Shown: in pieces, positions 33,256 to 45,087 of the stretch
Layout of the letters: every line of letters begins with the position of its first letter
Position numbering within the stretch: position 1 is the first letter of the stretch
Assembly (NCBI GenBank): GCA_003075315.1
Contig: QDFQ01000002.1
Location: forward strand, 86,821-150,820
DNA: 64,000 nt
Reading direction: 5' to 3'
DNA from: Arthrobacter sp. TPD3018
GTDB lineage: Bacteria; Pseudomonadota; Alphaproteobacteria; Sphingomonadales; Sphingomonadaceae
Made by a program: the position numbers and the translations under genes
Notes under the pieces: generated by a model
Databases searched by the model: none
Seen by the model: the letters and a program-made list of their open reading frames with translations, nothing else
What the model was told of the DNA's origin: nothing

Positions 33256-34670
33256 CGCCGTGCTCCGATCGCGGCGGCGAGGCCCGCCGCCCATTTGGTG
33301 ATGTCGCCCGCGCCCAGGCAGACGACCATGTCGTTGGGCTGGATCGTCGCGGCGAGTTCGTCGGCCAGCGCATCGGCATCGGCGACGGTCGCGGCGGAGC
33401 GGTGGCCGCGGCGCTTCAATCCCTCGACCAAGGCCTGCGCGTCGACGCCCTCGACCGGCGCCTCGCCCGCGGCATAGACCGGGGTCACGAGCACGCGGTC
33501 GGCGTCGTTGAACGCGGTCTGGAACTCTTCCATCAGGCTGCCGAGGCGCGAATAGCGGTGCGGCTGGACGACGGCGATCACGCGGCCTTCCGCGCCTTCG
33601 CGTGCGGCGGCGAGCACGGCGCGGATTTCGACCGGGTGGTGGCCGTAATCGTCGATGATCGTGACGTTGCCGTCCTCCATCGCCACTTCGCCGACATGCG
33701 TGAAGCGCCGCTTGACGCCACCGAACGCGCTGAAGCCGCGCTGGATCGTCTCGTCGGGAATGCCGAGTTCCAGCGCCACGCCGATCGCGGCGAGCGCGTT
33801 CTGGACATTGTGGCGGCCGGGCATCGGCAGCTCGATATTCTCGATCGAGCGGCTGGTGCCATCCCGCTCGCGCACGATGCATTCGAAGCGGTTGCCGCCC
33901 GGCACCGGTGTGACGTTGATGCCGCGTACGTCGGCCTGTGCGGAGAAGCCGTAGGTGACAACGCGCCGGTCGCGGACGCGCGGCAGGATGTTCTGCACCT
34001 CCGGGTGGTCGAGGCAGAGCAAGGCTGCGCCGTAGAAGGGCACGTTCTCGACGAATTCGACGAACGCGTCCTTCACACCGTCAAAACTGCCATAATGGTC
34101 GAGGTGTTCGGGATCGATGTTGGTGACGACCGCGATCGTGCCGTCGAGGCGCAGGAAGCTGCCGTCGCTCTCGTCGGCCTCGACCACCATCCAGTCGCTG
34201 GCGCCGAGGCGCGCGTTGCTGCCGTAACTGTTGATGATGCCGCCGTTGATGACGGTCGGGTCCACCCCGCCCGCGTCGAGCAAGGCAGCGACCATGCTGG
34301 TCGTCGTCGTCTTGCCGTGCGTGCCGGCCACCGCGACGGTGGATTTGAGGCGCATCAGCTCGGCGAGCATTTCAGCGCGGCGGACGACGGGGATGCGCCG
34401 TTCCAGCGCCGCCTCGACCTCCGGGTTGGTGCGCGTGATCGCCGTCGAGGTGACGACGACGGCAGCGTCCGCCACGTTCTCGGCGGCGTGGCCGATCGTG
34501 ACTGCGATGCCTTTGTCGCGCAGGCCCTGCACCACATAGCCTTCGGCGACGTCCGACCCCTGCACGGTATAGCCGAGGTTCTTCATCACCTCGGCGATCC
34601 CGGACATGCCGATGCCGCCGATGCCGACGAAGTGGATCGGACCAATATCCGTTGCGACGCCGCGGATCAT
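33252..34670 (-). CDS. murC: UDP-N-acetylmuramate--L-alanine ligase
   Basis: 472 residues from ATG at 34670. [17 protein letters not shown] (nucleotide-sugar site) and [20 protein letters not shown] (ATP P-loop, about residue 110) identify Mur[14 protein letters not shown] is in the C-terminal domain. It adds L-Ala to UDP-MurNAc. GGAGG eight bases before the start comes from the end of a palindromic element. The frame continues upstream through the element, but that part is not MurC. Confidence 0.96.
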   Translation of the reverse strand: MIRGVATDIGPIHFVGIGGIGMSGIAEVMKNLGYTVQGSDVAEGYVVQGLRDKGIAVTIGHAAENVADAAVVVTSTAITRTNPEVEAALERRIPVVRRAEMLAELMRLKSTVAVAGTHGKTTTTSMVAALLDAGGVDPTVINGGIINSYGSNARLGASDWMVVEADESDGSFLRLDGTIAVVTNIDPEHLDHYGSFDGVKDAFVEFVENVPFYGAALLCLDHPEVQNILPRVRDRRVVTYGFSAQADVRGINVTPVPGGNRFECIVRERDGTSRSIENIELPMPGRHNVQNALAAIGVALELGIPDETIQRGFSAFGGVKRRFTHVGEVAMEDGNVTIIDDYGHHPVEIRAVLAAAREGAEGRVIAVVQPHRYSRLGSLMEEFQTAFNDADRVLVTPVYAAGEAPVEGVDAQALVEGLKRRGHRSAATVADADALADELAATIQPNDMVVCLGAGDITKWAAGLAAAIGARR

Positions 34671-34676
34671 GCGAAG

Positions 34677-34813
34677 GTCCTCCCCATCGAAGATGGGGAG
34701 GGGGACCACCGCGCAGCGGTGGTGGAGGGGCCGCCGCTGCAAGCGGCGGTTGCACCGCCGCACCCCTCCACCAGCTTCGCTGGTCCCACTCCCCAAGCAA
34801 GCTTGGGGAGGAA
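34677..34813. repeat. Palindromic repeat element, family E, before murC
   Basis: About 137 bp. TCCTCCCC and GGGGAGGA ends, inner TCCACCAGCTTCGCTGGTCC. Its left end provides the murC ribosome binding site; its right end is 14 bp from the murG stop. Confidence 0.85.
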
Positions 34814-34827
34814 TGCCATCTTGCCCA

Positions 34828-35985
34828 TCATGCCGTCACCGCCTTGGGCTTGGTCGGCACGCCGACAGGGAGCCGCGACAGCGGGGCGTCGAGGCTTTCG
34901 ACCAGATCGGCGAGGTCGCTGACCGCGGTCGGGCGGCCGACGCTCTTCGCGCGGGCGGCGGCATTTTCCAGCGCCGCGGGGTCGAGGCCCAGTTTCTGCA
35001 TCTGCTTGGCAAGCTCCACGGCGGTGAATTCGGGCTGCGGGATGGTGCGCGCGCCGCCCGCCCGCGTGATCTCGCGCGCGTTCGCGGTCTGGTGGTCGTC
35101 GGTCGCGCCGGGCAGCGGCACGAGAATCGCCGGGCGGCCCGCCGCGGTCAGCTCCGCGATGGTCGACGCGCCGGCGCGCGCGATCACGAGGTGCGCCCAT
35201 GCCAATTGCTCAGGCATGTCGGGCAGATAGGTGGCGAGTTCGGCCGGGATCTGATGCTCGGCATATTGCGCGCGCACCGCGTCGATATCCTCGATCCGCG
35301 CCTGATGCGTCACCTGCAGGCGGCGGCGGAAGGTGACGGGCAGCATGGCGAGGCCATCGGGCACCACCTGGCTGAGGATGCTAGCGCCCTGGCTGCCGCC
35401 GGTGACGAGGACGCGGAAGATGCCGTCCTCTTCCAGGAGCGGATAGGGTTTCGCACGCAAGGCGAGCACCGCGTCGCGGACCGGATTGCCGACGAGGTGG
35501 ACCTTGTTCTCGTGCTTGGCGGCGAGGCGTTCGGTCGTCTTGTACGAGGTCGCGATCGCATCGACCTTACCCGCGACCACGCGGTTGACGCGGCCGAGCA
35601 CGGCATTCTGTTCGTGGACGGCGGTCGGGATCTTCTCCGCAAACGCCGCGAGCAGTGCGGGGAAGGCGGGATAGCCGCCGAAGCCGATCACGGCGGCGGG
35701 CTTGAAGGTGCGGTACAGCTCGCGCGCCATCGCCCGGCCGCGCAGCATCTCGCGCACCGCGCTCGCCCAGCCCTGCGGCTTCTTCACCTGGAAGCGACCG
35801 GCGGGGAGGACGTGCGTCTGGACGTTCTCGAACAGGCCTGGGAAGCGCACGCCCCGCGCATCGCTGACCAGCGCCACGCGATGGCCGCGCCGGGTCAGTT
35901 CCTCCGCCAATGCCGCGGCGGGGACCATGTGACCGCCCGTGCCACCGGCTGCCAGGACGTAATGCTTGCTCAATTCGAACCCCAT
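34828..35985 (-). CDS. murG: UDP-GlcNAc:lipid I transferase MurG
   Basis: 385 residues. [19 protein letters not shown] is the N-terminal glycine-rich loop, [13 protein letters not shown] the acceptor-side motif, and VTGGSQGA with [20 protein letters not shown] the donor (UDP-GlcNAc) site. It forms lipid II on the cytoplasmic face. The ATG at 35985 gives a 16-bp overlap with ftsW; a TTG at 35973 (TTGA overlap) is an equally plausible start and would shorten it by four residues. Confidence 0.95.
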   Translation of the reverse strand: MGFELSKHYVLAAGGTGGHMVPAAALAEELTRRGHRVALVSDARGVRFPGLFENVQTHVLPAGRFQVKKPQGWASAVREMLRGRAMARELYRTFKPAAVIGFGGYPAFPALLAAFAEKIPTAVHEQNAVLGRVNRVVAGKVDAIATSYKTTERLAAKHENKVHLVGNPVRDAVLALRAKPYPLLEEDGIFRVLVTGGSQGASILSQVVPDGLAMLPVTFRRRLQVTHQARIEDIDAVRAQYAEHQIPAELATYLPDMPEQLAWAHLVIARAGASTIAELTAAGRPAILVPLPGATDDHQTANAREITRAGGARTIPQPEFTAVELAKQMQKLGLDPAALENAAARAKSVGRPTAVSDLADLVESLDAPLSRLPVGVPTKPKAVTA

Positions 35986-37202
35986 CTCACCACATACGGG
36001 CTGCGCGTCAGGAATGGATTGCGCCGGGTGAAGGCGAGCAGCAACCCCATGCCGATCGACAGCGCGATCATCGACGACCCGCCATAGCTGATGAACGGCA
36101 GCGTCATACCCTTGGACGGGGCAAGGCCGGTGTTGACCGCCATCGACACCAGCGCCTGCGCGCCGAACTGCACCGCGAGGCCGCTGGCAGCGAGCAGCTT
36201 GAATTCGTCCTGCTCGTCCAGCAGCTTGACGAAGACGCGCACGACGATCGCGAGGAAAACGAGCGCGATGATCGCGCAGGCGATCAGGCCGAATTCCTCG
36301 CCGATCACCGAATAGATATAGTCGGTATGCGCTTCGGGCAGGCCGAACTTCACCGTGCCGCCGCCAGGGCCGGTGCCGGTCCAGCCGCCGCTGGTGATCG
36401 TCGCGTGTGCGGCGTTGGTCTGGAAGTGATCGCTCGCGCCCTCGCCTTCCACGCTCGGGAACAGGAAGGCGTCGATGCGGTTGCGAGCCGTGCTGTAGAA
36501 CATATAGGCGCACACGAGGCCGACCGGCACCATCGCGATGATCCCGCCCAGCACGCGCATCGGCGTGCCGGCGATCATCAGCAGCGCCATCCACACGGTG
36601 CAGAAGATCACCGTCTGCCCGAAGTCGGGCTGCAGCATCAGCAGCAGCGCGATCAGCCCGGTCATCGCGCCGGTGATCAGCACGGTCGGCAGCGTCGGAT
36701 CCTTCGCCTTGAGAGACAGTAGCCAGGCGACCGTCACGATGAAGAGCGGCTTCAGGAATTCGGACGGCTGGAACGAGGCGAAGCCATAGCCGATCCAGCG
36801 CCGCGCGCCGTTGATGCTGTTGCCGACGAAGGGCGTGAGCGCGAGGCAGACGATCAGCACTGCCGCCCCGATGAGCGCCAGCCGGCGTGCGAGCGGCACC
36901 GGCAGCATCGACACGCCGAACAGCACGGGCAGCGAGATGCCGACCCAGATCAGCTGACGCCAGAAATAATAGAGCGCGGTGAATTTGTGATGCTCGCCCG
37001 AATAGCGGACCGCGGTGGCGGGGCTCGCCGCCGCCACCGCCACCAGCCCGATCGCGATCAGGAACAAGGTGAGCAGCAGGAGCATCCGGTCGATGTCCCA
37101 GAACCAGGTGCCGAGCGGCGAACGGTCACCGCGACCGCCGCTGCGCTTCACCTTGGCGATCAGGCTGTCGCGTTCCCCCTCGGTCATGCTGGCGCCCGTC
37201 AT
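35970..37202 (-). CDS. ftsW: Lipid II polymerase/divisome protein FtsW
   Basis: 410 residues with ten predicted membrane helices (SEDS family). NGARRWIGYGFASFQPSEF and GLAPSKGMTLPFISYGGSSM are the SEDS signatures. The N-terminal 35 residues are charged and cytoplasmic. FtsW polymerises septal glycan with FtsI. The start overlaps the end of murD in ATGA. Confidence 0.95.
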   Translation of the reverse strand: MTGASMTEGERDSLIAKVKRSGGRGDRSPLGTWFWDIDRMLLLLTLFLIAIGLVAVAAASPATAVRYSGEHHKFTALYYFWRQLIWVGISLPVLFGVSMLPVPLARRLALIGAAVLIVCLALTPFVGNSINGARRWIGYGFASFQPSEFLKPLFIVTVAWLLSLKAKDPTLPTVLITGAMTGLIALLLMLQPDFGQTVIFCTVWMALLMIAGTPMRVLGGIIAMVPVGLVCAYMFYSTARNRIDAFLFPSVEGEGASDHFQTNAAHATITSGGWTGTGPGGGTVKFGLPEAHTDYIYSVIGEEFGLIACAIIALVFLAIVVRVFVKLLDEQDEFKLLAASGLAVQFGAQALVSMAVNTGLAPSKGMTLPFISYGGSSMIALSIGMGLLLAFTRRNPFLTRSPYVVRWGSN

Positions 37203-38512
37203 GCTAAAGCCTCGACAGCCGCGCGGAACGCAGCACCCCGCGCCTCGTAATCGCGGAACTGGTCGAAACTAGCACAGGCCGGCGACAACAGCACGACCTC
37301 TCCGGGCTTTGCCGCAGCGGCGGCGGCGCGGACGGCGGTGGCGAGGTCGCCGCTGCGTTCGACGTAGGGGAGTTTTGGCGTCAGGATGTCGGCGAACAGC
37401 TCGGCCGCCTCGCCGATCGTATAGGCCGCGACGACGTGGCTGAGGAACGGCGCGCAGGCGTCGAGGTCGTCGCCCTTGCGCTTGCCGCCGACGATCCAGT
37501 GGATGCGCTCGAACGCGCCGAGCGCGGGCGCGGTGCTTTCGGGGTTGGTTGCCTTGCTGTCGTCGATGAACGCGACGCCGTTGCGTTCAGCGACGCGCTC
37601 CATGCGGTGAGGGAGACTGCTGTACGTTCGCAGCCCTTGGTTGATCGATTCCCAATCAACGCCAAGGCATCGACAGGCCTGAATCGCCGCCGCGGCGTTC
37701 GAAGCATTGTGCGGACCTTGAAGTGCAGGCCAATGAGCTTGCGGGCTGACGAAACTCGGGTCGCGGTTCTTCAACCACGTTTGCCCTACTTCAAGCACGC
37801 TGTCGATGTTGGCGGCGACCCTCGCTGCGACGGGATCATCAACGACGACGATCCGGCCCCAGTCCTCTCTGTTACTGCTCATCTCGATCAATCGAGCTTT
37901 GCTTGCCACATAGCTCTCGAACCCGTCATAGCGGTCGAGGTGATCGGGTGTGATGTTGAGCAGCACCGCGACGTCGCAATCGAGCGTCTGCGTCAGGTCG
38001 ATCTGGTAGCTCGACAGTTCGAGCACATAGACGCCGCCCTCCGGCAACGGCGCCTGCTCGAGGATCGGCAGGCCGATGTTGCCGCCCATCAGCGTGCGCA
38101 CGCCGGCGGTCTTGAGGATGTGGTGGACGAGTGCAGTCGTGGTCGACTTGCCGTTGGTGCCGGTGATGCCGACGACCTTGTGCGGCGGCAGTTCCTCACG
38201 CGCCTGGGCGAACAGTTCGATATCGCCGATCACCGGCACGCCCGCCGCGCGCGCCTGCGCGACCAGCGGATGGGTGTTGAGCGGCACGCCGGGCGACACG
38301 ACCAGCCCGGCGGCGCCGGTGAGGTCGAGCGTGGCGGGGTCGTGGACGATGACGCCGTCGATCGCTTGCGCGCGCTCGCGGGCGGCGGGGTCGCTATCCC
38401 AGGCGACGACGTACGCACCGGCTGCGGCGAGCGCACAGACGGTCGCCATGCCGGAGCGGGCGAGGCCGAGGACGGCGTAGCGTTGGCCTTTCCAGGCGGT
38501 GGAGAGGATCAT
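37199..38512 (-). CDS. murD: UDP-MurNAc-L-Ala--D-Glu ligase
   Basis: 437 residues. GITGTNGKSTTTALVHHIL is the ATP loop (about residue 115); LELSSYQIDLTQTLDCDVAV and FIDDSKATNPEST are further Mur ligase motifs. It adds D-Glu to UDP-MurNAc-L-Ala. A family A repeat separates it from mraY upstream. A stretch near 37600-37900 uses rarer codons than the flanks, without disruption. Confidence 0.95.
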   Translation of the reverse strand: MILSTAWKGQRYAVLGLARSGMATVCALAAAGAYVVAWDSDPAARERAQAIDGVIVHDPATLDLTGAAGLVVSPGVPLNTHPLVAQARAAGVPVIGDIELFAQAREELPPHKVVGITGTNGKSTTTALVHHILKTAGVRTLMGGNIGLPILEQAPLPEGGVYVLELSSYQIDLTQTLDCDVAVLLNITPDHLDRYDGFESYVASKARLIEMSSNREDWGRIVVVDDPVAARVAANIDSVLEVGQTWLKNRDPSFVSPQAHWPALQGPHNASNAAAAIQACRCLGVDWESINQGLRTYSSLPHRMERVAERNGVAFIDDSKATNPESTAPALGAFERIHWIVGGKRKGDDLDACAPFLSHVVAAYTIGEAAELFADILTPKLPYVERSGDLATAVRAAAAAAKPGEVVLLSPACASFDQFRDYEARGAAFRAAVEALA

Positions 38513-38534
38513 GCCGCAGCTGCCGACAACGACG

Positions 38535-38642
38535 CGTCATCCCGGACTTGGTCCGGGGTCCATTCTGCGGCGAGCGGCGCGGCTAGAGGCGCAAATCGAC
38601 CCCGTGCGGGACGGTGGACCCCGGAACGAGTCTGGGGTGACG
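38535..38642. repeat. Palindromic repeat element, family A, between mraY and murD
   Basis: 108 bp. CGTCATCCCGGACTTGGTCC at one end, ACGAGTCTGGGGTGACG at the other. Relative of 26757. Confidence 0.8.
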
Positions 38643-38669
38643 GTGTGTTTGGGGCGGCCGGCATCGTCC

Positions 38670-39740
38670 TCACCGTAGCTTCAGCGTCGACAGGCCGGCG
38701 AGCGCCAGCACCAGGCTGATGATCCAGAAGCGGATGACGACGGTCGGTTCGCTCCAGCCCAATTGTTCGAAATGGTGGTGGATCGGCGCCATGCGGAACA
38801 CGCGCTTGCCGGTGCGCTTGTAGAAGAAGACCTGGATGATGACCGACAGCGCCTCCACGACGAACAGGCCGCCGATGATGCCCAGCACGATCTCATGGTG
38901 CGCGACGACCGCGATCGTGCCGAGTGCGCCGCCCAGCGCAAGGCTGCCGGTATCGCCCATGAATACCGCAGCGGGCGGTGCGTTGAACCACAGGAAGGCG
39001 AGTCCGGCGCCTACCACCGCGCCGCAAAAGATCGCGAGTTCGCCCGCGCCCGGGACGTGCGGGATGCCGAGATAGGTCGCGAACTTCACGTTACCCGCCA
39101 GATAGACGATCAGCATGAACGCGACGGACGCGATGATGACCGGCATCGTCGCGAGACCGTCAAGCCCGTCGGTCAGGTTCACCGCATTGCCGAAGGCGAC
39201 GATGGTGAACGCGGCGAACAGCGGGAAGAAATAACCAAGGTCGAGGTACAGGCGATCGGTGAACGGCAGGTACAGGTGCGGGCCGTTCTGCTGCATGATG
39301 ATCCACGACGCGATGCCGGCGATGGCGAATTCGAGCAGCAGCCGGGTCTTGCCCGACACGCCGGCGGTGCTGGCTTTGCGCACCTTGTCGTAATCGTCGA
39401 GGAAACCGATCGCACCGAAGCCGAGCGTCACGAACAGGCACGCCCAGACATAGGGGTTGCTGAGATCCATCCAGATCAGGATCGCGAGCGCCATGCTGGT
39501 CAGGATCATCAGCCCGCCCATCGTCGGCGTGCCCCGCTTGGCGAGGTGCGTCTGCGGGCCGTCGGCGCGGATCGGTTGCCCCTTGCCCTGGCGCACGCGC
39601 AGCCAGCCGATGAAGCGCGGCCCGATAATCAGGCCGATGAAGAGCGCGGTCGCCACCGCCGCCCCGGTCCGGAAGGACTGGTAGCGGATAAGGTTCAGCA
39701 GCCCGGTGAAGCCCAGGTGCTCGGCGATCCAGTACAGCAT
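38670..39740 (-). CDS. mraY: Phospho-MurNAc-pentapeptide transferase MraY
   Basis: 356 residues, ten membrane helices. [12 protein letters not shown] holds the paired Asp, [16 protein letters not shown] the third Asp, and [12 protein letters not shown] the histidine loop. It moves phospho-MurNAc-pentapeptide to undecaprenyl phosphate (lipid I). It begins directly after the murF stop with no gap. Confidence 0.96.
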   Translation of the reverse strand: MLYWIAEHLGFTGLLNLIRYQSFRTGAAVATALFIGLIIGPRFIGWLRVRQGKGQPIRADGPQTHLAKRGTPTMGGLMILTSMALAILIWMDLSNPYVWACLFVTLGFGAIGFLDDYDKVRKASTAGVSGKTRLLLEFAIAGIASWIIMQQNGPHLYLPFTDRLYLDLGYFFPLFAAFTIVAFGNAVNLTDGLDGLATMPVIIASVAFMLIVYLAGNVKFATYLGIPHVPGAGELAIFCGAVVGAGLAFLWFNAPPAAVFMGDTGSLALGGALGTIAVVAHHEIVLGIIGGLFVVEALSVIIQVFFYKRTGKRVFRMAPIHHHFEQLGWSEPTVVIRFWIISLVLALAGLSTLKLR

Positions 39741-41150
<1,410 letters not shown>

Positions 41151-41152
41151 CA

Positions 41153-41287
41153 GATCCTCCCCGGCACGGGGAGGGGGACCGCGACGCGAAGCGGCGTGGT
41201 GGAGGGGGCTGTCCCCAAACGCTGCATCGTGTGGAGACCCCCCTCCACCATGCTGCGCATGGTCCCCCTCCCCGTGCCGGGGAGGAC
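41153..41287. repeat. Palindromic repeat element, family E, before murF
   Basis: 135 bp. GATCCTCCCCGGCACGGGGA and TCCCCGTGCCGGGGAGGACT ends. Its left end is the murF ribosome binding site; its right end is 11 bp from the murE stop. Confidence 0.88.
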
Positions 41288-41298
41288 TTTAGCGCCCC

Positions 41299-42714
41299 TC
41301 ACGCCGCATACTCCCGTGCCACGCTGACGTCGTCGAACGGCAGCACCAGGTCGCCGACGATCTGGCCCTGTTCATGGCCCTTGCCAGCGATGAGCACGAT
41401 GTCCTGCGGGCCGGCTTCGCGGATCGCGGTGGCGATCGCGTCGCGGCGGTCGCCGATCTCGCGGGCGTCGGGTGCGCCCTTCAGGATCGCGGCGCGGATC
41501 GCGGCGGCATCCTCGGTGCGGGGATTGTCGTCGGTGACGATCGCGAGGTCGGCCTGCATCTGCGCGACCTGCCCCATCGTCTCGCGCTTGCCCGCGTCGC
41601 GGTCGCCGCCCGCACCGAAGACGACGATCAGCCGGCCGCCGGCATGCGGCTTCAGCGCGGCGATCGCTGCCTCCAGCGCGTCGGGAGTGTGCGCATAGTC
41701 GACGTAGACGGGCGCGCCACCGCGCGCGATCGCCGCACGCTCCAGCCGCCCGCGTACGGGTTGCAGGCGGGCGAGATTGGCGATCGCCTGCGTCACGTCC
41801 CCGCCGGTCGCGATGACCAGCCCCGCCGCGACGAGCGCATTCGCCGCCTGATAGCCGCCGATCAGCGGCAGCGTGACGCGATGCGTCGTACCCTCCGCCT
41901 CGATTACGAGCCCCTGCCCCAGCAAGGTCGGATCGCGCTCGACCAGGCGCAGCGTGCTGCCGCGCTCGCCGACCGTCACCAGCCGGTTGCCGCGCGCTTG
42001 GGCAAGGTCGATCACCCGCGCCGATTCGACGTCGTCCGCCCAGACGACCGCGGCGCCATCGGGACTGAGCACTTCGGAAAACAGCCGCAGCTTGGCGGTG
42101 AGATAGGCGCCCATGTCGCCATGATAGTCGAGGTGATCGCGGCTGAGGTTGGTGAAGGCCGCCGCGGCGACGCGTAGCCCCTCGGTGCGATATTGCGTCA
42201 GGCCATGGCTCGATGCCTCGAAGGCGACATGCGTCACACCCTCGCGCGCCAGCCCGGCGACGTTGGACAGGAAGGTGACGACGTCCGGCGTCGTCAGCCC
42301 AGTCGTCACGCGTTCGTCGGCGGTGGTGACGCCCAGCGTCCCGATCGAGGCGGCATGCTCGCCCGCCATCCGCCACAATTGCCGCGTCATTTCGACGGTG
42401 GAGGTCTTGCCGTTGGTGCCGGTCACGGCAACCGCGACGTCGGGAAACGGCGCGAAGAATTGCGCGGCGAGCTGCGCGAAGCGTTCGCGCGGGCTGTCGG
42501 ACGCAATCGCCACCGCCCCCTCGACCGGCACCCCCGGCCGCGTCACGACGGCGATCGCACCCGATCGCACCGCATCGGCGATATAATCCTCGCCATTCAC
42601 CCGCGCGCCCTGAAACGCGCCGAAGACGGTGCCCGGCGCGACCTTGCGATGGTCGATCGCAAAGCCGGTGACCACCGCCTCTTCACTCCCGCCGGTGAGC
42701 GTCCCCAGCTTCAT
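41299..42714 (-). CDS. murE: UDP-MurNAc-L-Ala-D-Glu--meso-DAP ligase
   Basis: 471 residues. VAVTGTNGKTSTVEMTRQLW (about 95-114) is the ATP loop. DNPR at 396-399 is the motif that selects meso-diaminopimelate over lysine, so the peptidoglycan is of the DAP type. It follows ftsI by 25 bp. Confidence 0.96.
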   Translation of the reverse strand: MKLGTLTGGSEEAVVTGFAIDHRKVAPGTVFGAFQGARVNGEDYIADAVRSGAIAVVTRPGVPVEGAVAIASDSPRERFAQLAAQFFAPFPDVAVAVTGTNGKTSTVEMTRQLWRMAGEHAASIGTLGVTTADERVTTGLTTPDVVTFLSNVAGLAREGVTHVAFEASSHGLTQYRTEGLRVAAAAFTNLSRDHLDYHGDMGAYLTAKLRLFSEVLSPDGAAVVWADDVESARVIDLAQARGNRLVTVGERGSTLRLVERDPTLLGQGLVIEAEGTTHRVTLPLIGGYQAANALVAAGLVIATGGDVTQAIANLARLQPVRGRLERAAIARGGAPVYVDYAHTPDALEAAIAALKPHAGGRLIVVFGAGGDRDAGKRETMGQVAQMQADLAIVTDDNPRTEDAAAIRAAILKGAPDAREIGDRRDAIATAIREAGPQDIVLIAGKGHEQGQIVGDLVLPFDDVSVAREYAA

Positions 42715-42739
42715 GTCGCGCTCCTCAATAATCGGCTCG

Positions 42740-44455
42740 TCAATTGCCGTTCGCCTGCTTCGGCGGCGTCTCCTGCCAGATCAGCGGCATCATGTCAGCG
42801 ACGTCGATGTCGTGCTGGGCATCGGGCACCACGCCCAGCATCGAACCAACGCGCGAGATCGTCCGGCCAACGACGGGCGCGGCGTTCCAGGCCGCGGTCT
42901 TCCAGCCGCCCGTCTCCTTCGTGCCCTGCGGCGAATCGAGCATCGCGAGCACGACGTATTTCGGCGCATCCATCGGGAAAGCCGCGGCAAAGGTCGCGAC
43001 GTTGCGCGAATGGTCGTAGCCGCCCGCGACCGCCGCCTCGGCGGTGCCGGTCTTGCCGCCGACGCGATAGCCGGGGGCCTCGCCCTTGCGGCCCGTGCCG
43101 CGCAGCACGATCAGCCGCAGCATCTGCCGCATCTTGTAGCTGGTCGCCTCGCTGATGACGCGGCGGCCGGCGGGCGCCTGCCCCGGCGCAATCTTCATCA
43201 GCGTCGCCGGACGCCAGATGCCGCCATTGACCAACGCCGCATAGGCGCTGGCGAGGTGCAGCGGCGTCACCGCGATGCCGTGACCATAAGCCGTCGTCAT
43301 CGTCGTCGTGCGCGCCCAGTAATGCGGCCACAGCGGCCGGCCCTTTTCGCGCAACTCGATGTCGGGCCGGGTGTCGAAGCCCAGCTTGCGGAACATCGTC
43401 TGCATCTTCTGCGGGCCCACCTCGTCGGCGATGCGCGCGGTGGCGATGTTGGACGAATAGATCAGCGTTTCGGGCATCGACAGCCAGCGCTGCGGATCGC
43501 CGCGTTCGTCGTGAATGGTGAAGCCGCCGACCTTCAGCGGATGCGTCGCGTCGAACTTGCGGTTCATCGTGATCGTGCCGGTATCGATCGCGGTTGCGAC
43601 GGTGATCGGCTTGAAGGTCGATCCCAGCTCGAACACGCTCTGCGTCGTCAGGTTGCGCAGCTCTTCGCTGCCCGCCATGCCGACGCGATTGGGGTTGAAC
43701 GTGGGCAGCGAGACCATCGCGAGCACTTCGCCCGTATGCACGTCCATCACGATGCCGCCGGCCCCGCGTGCGGAGAAGGTGCCCATCGCGCGACCGAGCT
43801 CGCTCTCCATCGCCGCCTGCACGCGCGCGTCGATCGCCAGCGCGACCGGCTTGCCCGCCTGCGCCGGATCGAGCAGCCGTTCGTCGAGCACGCGCTCCAT
43901 GCCGCTCATGCCGTGGCCATCGGTCGACAGGAAGCCCAGCGCATGCGCCGCCATCGTCGACTGCGGGTACAGGCGCTGCGTTTCGCGCGCGAAGACCAGC
44001 GCCGGCTCGCCGATCGCATTCACCTGCTCAACCAGCGCCGGGCTGGCGCGGCGCTGCAGATAGACGAAGCTGATGTTGCGGGTAAGCTGATGATAGAACC
44101 ACGCCTGGTCGCCGCGATCGGGCATCAGCGCCGCGAGCCGGGCGGCGATCTCCATCTTGTCGCCGATGATCTTTTGCGGATGGACCGCGATCGTCCACGC
44201 ATCGATCGTCCGGGCGAGCGGCGCGCCGTTGCGATCGACGATATCGCCGCGCGCCGCCAGTGCTGCCGTCCGCGCCGCCGCCTCGCCGCCCGACAGGATG
44301 CCGAGCATCGCCAGCCGGCCGATAATCAGCACCACCGCCGCCGCGAACAGCATCATCAGCATCATCAGCCGCATATGCGACGTCGCGACCAGCGCGTGAC
44401 GCTGGCCGGCGCTGCGATGCTGGGCCTGGGCTGGACGGGCGACGATGACGGTCAA
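42740..44455 (-). CDS. ftsI: Septal transpeptidase FtsI (PBP3)
   Basis: 571 residues. One N-terminal membrane helix (about 29-52), a dimerisation domain, and a class B transpeptidase with SxxK at S279-K282 (ELGSTFKP), SSN at 334-336, and KTGT at 468-471. It cross-links septal peptidoglycan and is the target of several beta-lactams. Start overlaps ftsL in a 4-bp ATGA arrangement. Confidence 0.96.
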   Translation of the reverse strand: MTVIVARPAQAQHRSAGQRHALVATSHMRLMMLMMLFAAAVVLIIGRLAMLGILSGGEAAARTAALAARGDIVDRNGAPLARTIDAWTIAVHPQKIIGDKMEIAARLAALMPDRGDQAWFYHQLTRNISFVYLQRRASPALVEQVNAIGEPALVFARETQRLYPQSTMAAHALGFLSTDGHGMSGMERVLDERLLDPAQAGKPVALAIDARVQAAMESELGRAMGTFSARGAGGIVMDVHTGEVLAMVSLPTFNPNRVGMAGSEELRNLTTQSVFELGSTFKPITVATAIDTGTITMNRKFDATHPLKVGGFTIHDERGDPQRWLSMPETLIYSSNIATARIADEVGPQKMQTMFRKLGFDTRPDIELREKGRPLWPHYWARTTTMTTAYGHGIAVTPLHLASAYAALVNGGIWRPATLMKIAPGQAPAGRRVISEATSYKMRQMLRLIVLRGTGRKGEAPGYRVGGKTGTAEAAVAGGYDHSRNVATFAAAFPMDAPKYVVLAMLDSPQGTKETGGWKTAAWNAAPVVGRTISRVGSMLGVVPDAQHDIDVADMMPLIWQETPPKQANGN

Positions 44456-45087
44456 CGTTTGCGGGCCTCGGCGCGCGCGCTGCTGAGGATATCGCCCAGC
44501 GTGCTGTCGGACAGCAGCTTTTTGTCGAGCATCGCGACCGCCTCAGGCCGCACCTTCGCCACCGCCGCCTTGGCGCGGGCCGCCTCATTCAGCTTCGCCA
44601 GCATCGGCGCACTCTTTTCGATGGCGGCGACCTTGATCACCGCGCGCTGCGCCTTGGGCATCGCGGCGGCGACCTGTACCACCGCTGGCGCGGGCGTCGC
44701 GGCGGGCGCGGCGACGCTGACGCCCGGCTGCGACGGGACGACCAGCGACGCCATCTGCATCCCGGACTTGCCGTCGGTGGGCACGCCCACCTGATTGACG
44801 TCGAGGCTGGCGAGCGCGGCTTCGTCAGTCACGAACTGGCCCGCGGTCGGCGCGGCGAGCGACAGCGTCTCGCCGTTCCACTTTTCGAGCTGGGCAAGGT
44901 TGGCGCGCGTTTCGAACTCCGTCTCCAGCGCGCGGATATCGCGCTGCGCGGCATCGATCTTGCGATCCATGCTCTCCAGCTTCTTGCGCTCGGTCGCGAC
45001 CTGCAGCGAGACCAGGTAGAAACCGAGGACGATGGCGACACAGCCACCGAACCATCCGATCCCCTTCAACCGATACGCCGCCGTCAT
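44452..45087 (-). CDS. ftsL: FtsL-like division protein
   Basis: 211 residues. A short N-terminus, a membrane helix at about 12-32 ([20 protein letters not shown]), a coiled coil at 33-70 ([20 protein letters not shown]), then a long tail. Position between rsmH and ftsI is that of ftsL; sequence conservation of FtsL is always low, so the call rests on layout and context. The extended C-terminal tail, longer than in enterics, is common in alphaproteobacteria. Overlaps both neighbours by 4 bp. Confidence 0.82.
   Translation of the reverse strand: MTAAYRLKGIGWFGGCVAIVLGFYLVSLQVATERKKLESMDRKIDAAQRDIRALETEFETRANLAQLEKWNGETLSLAAPTAGQFVTDEAALASLDVNQVGVPTDGKSGMQMASLVVPSQPGVSVAAPAATPAPAVVQVAAAMPKAQRAVIKVAAIEKSAPMLAKLNEAARAKAAVAKVRPEAVAMLDKKLLSDSTLGDILSSARAEARKR

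Noticed and set aside
33027..34922. A 631-codon open frame on the plus strand, antisense to murC
   Set aside because: GC-rich codon structure keeps the opposite strand open; the translation is rich in D, H, R and shows no fold, while the minus strand encodes a complete MurC.
34828..36594. A 588-codon frame joining MurG to a longer N-terminus
   Set aside because: The upstream part is antisense-free noise within ftsW; MurG begins near 35985.
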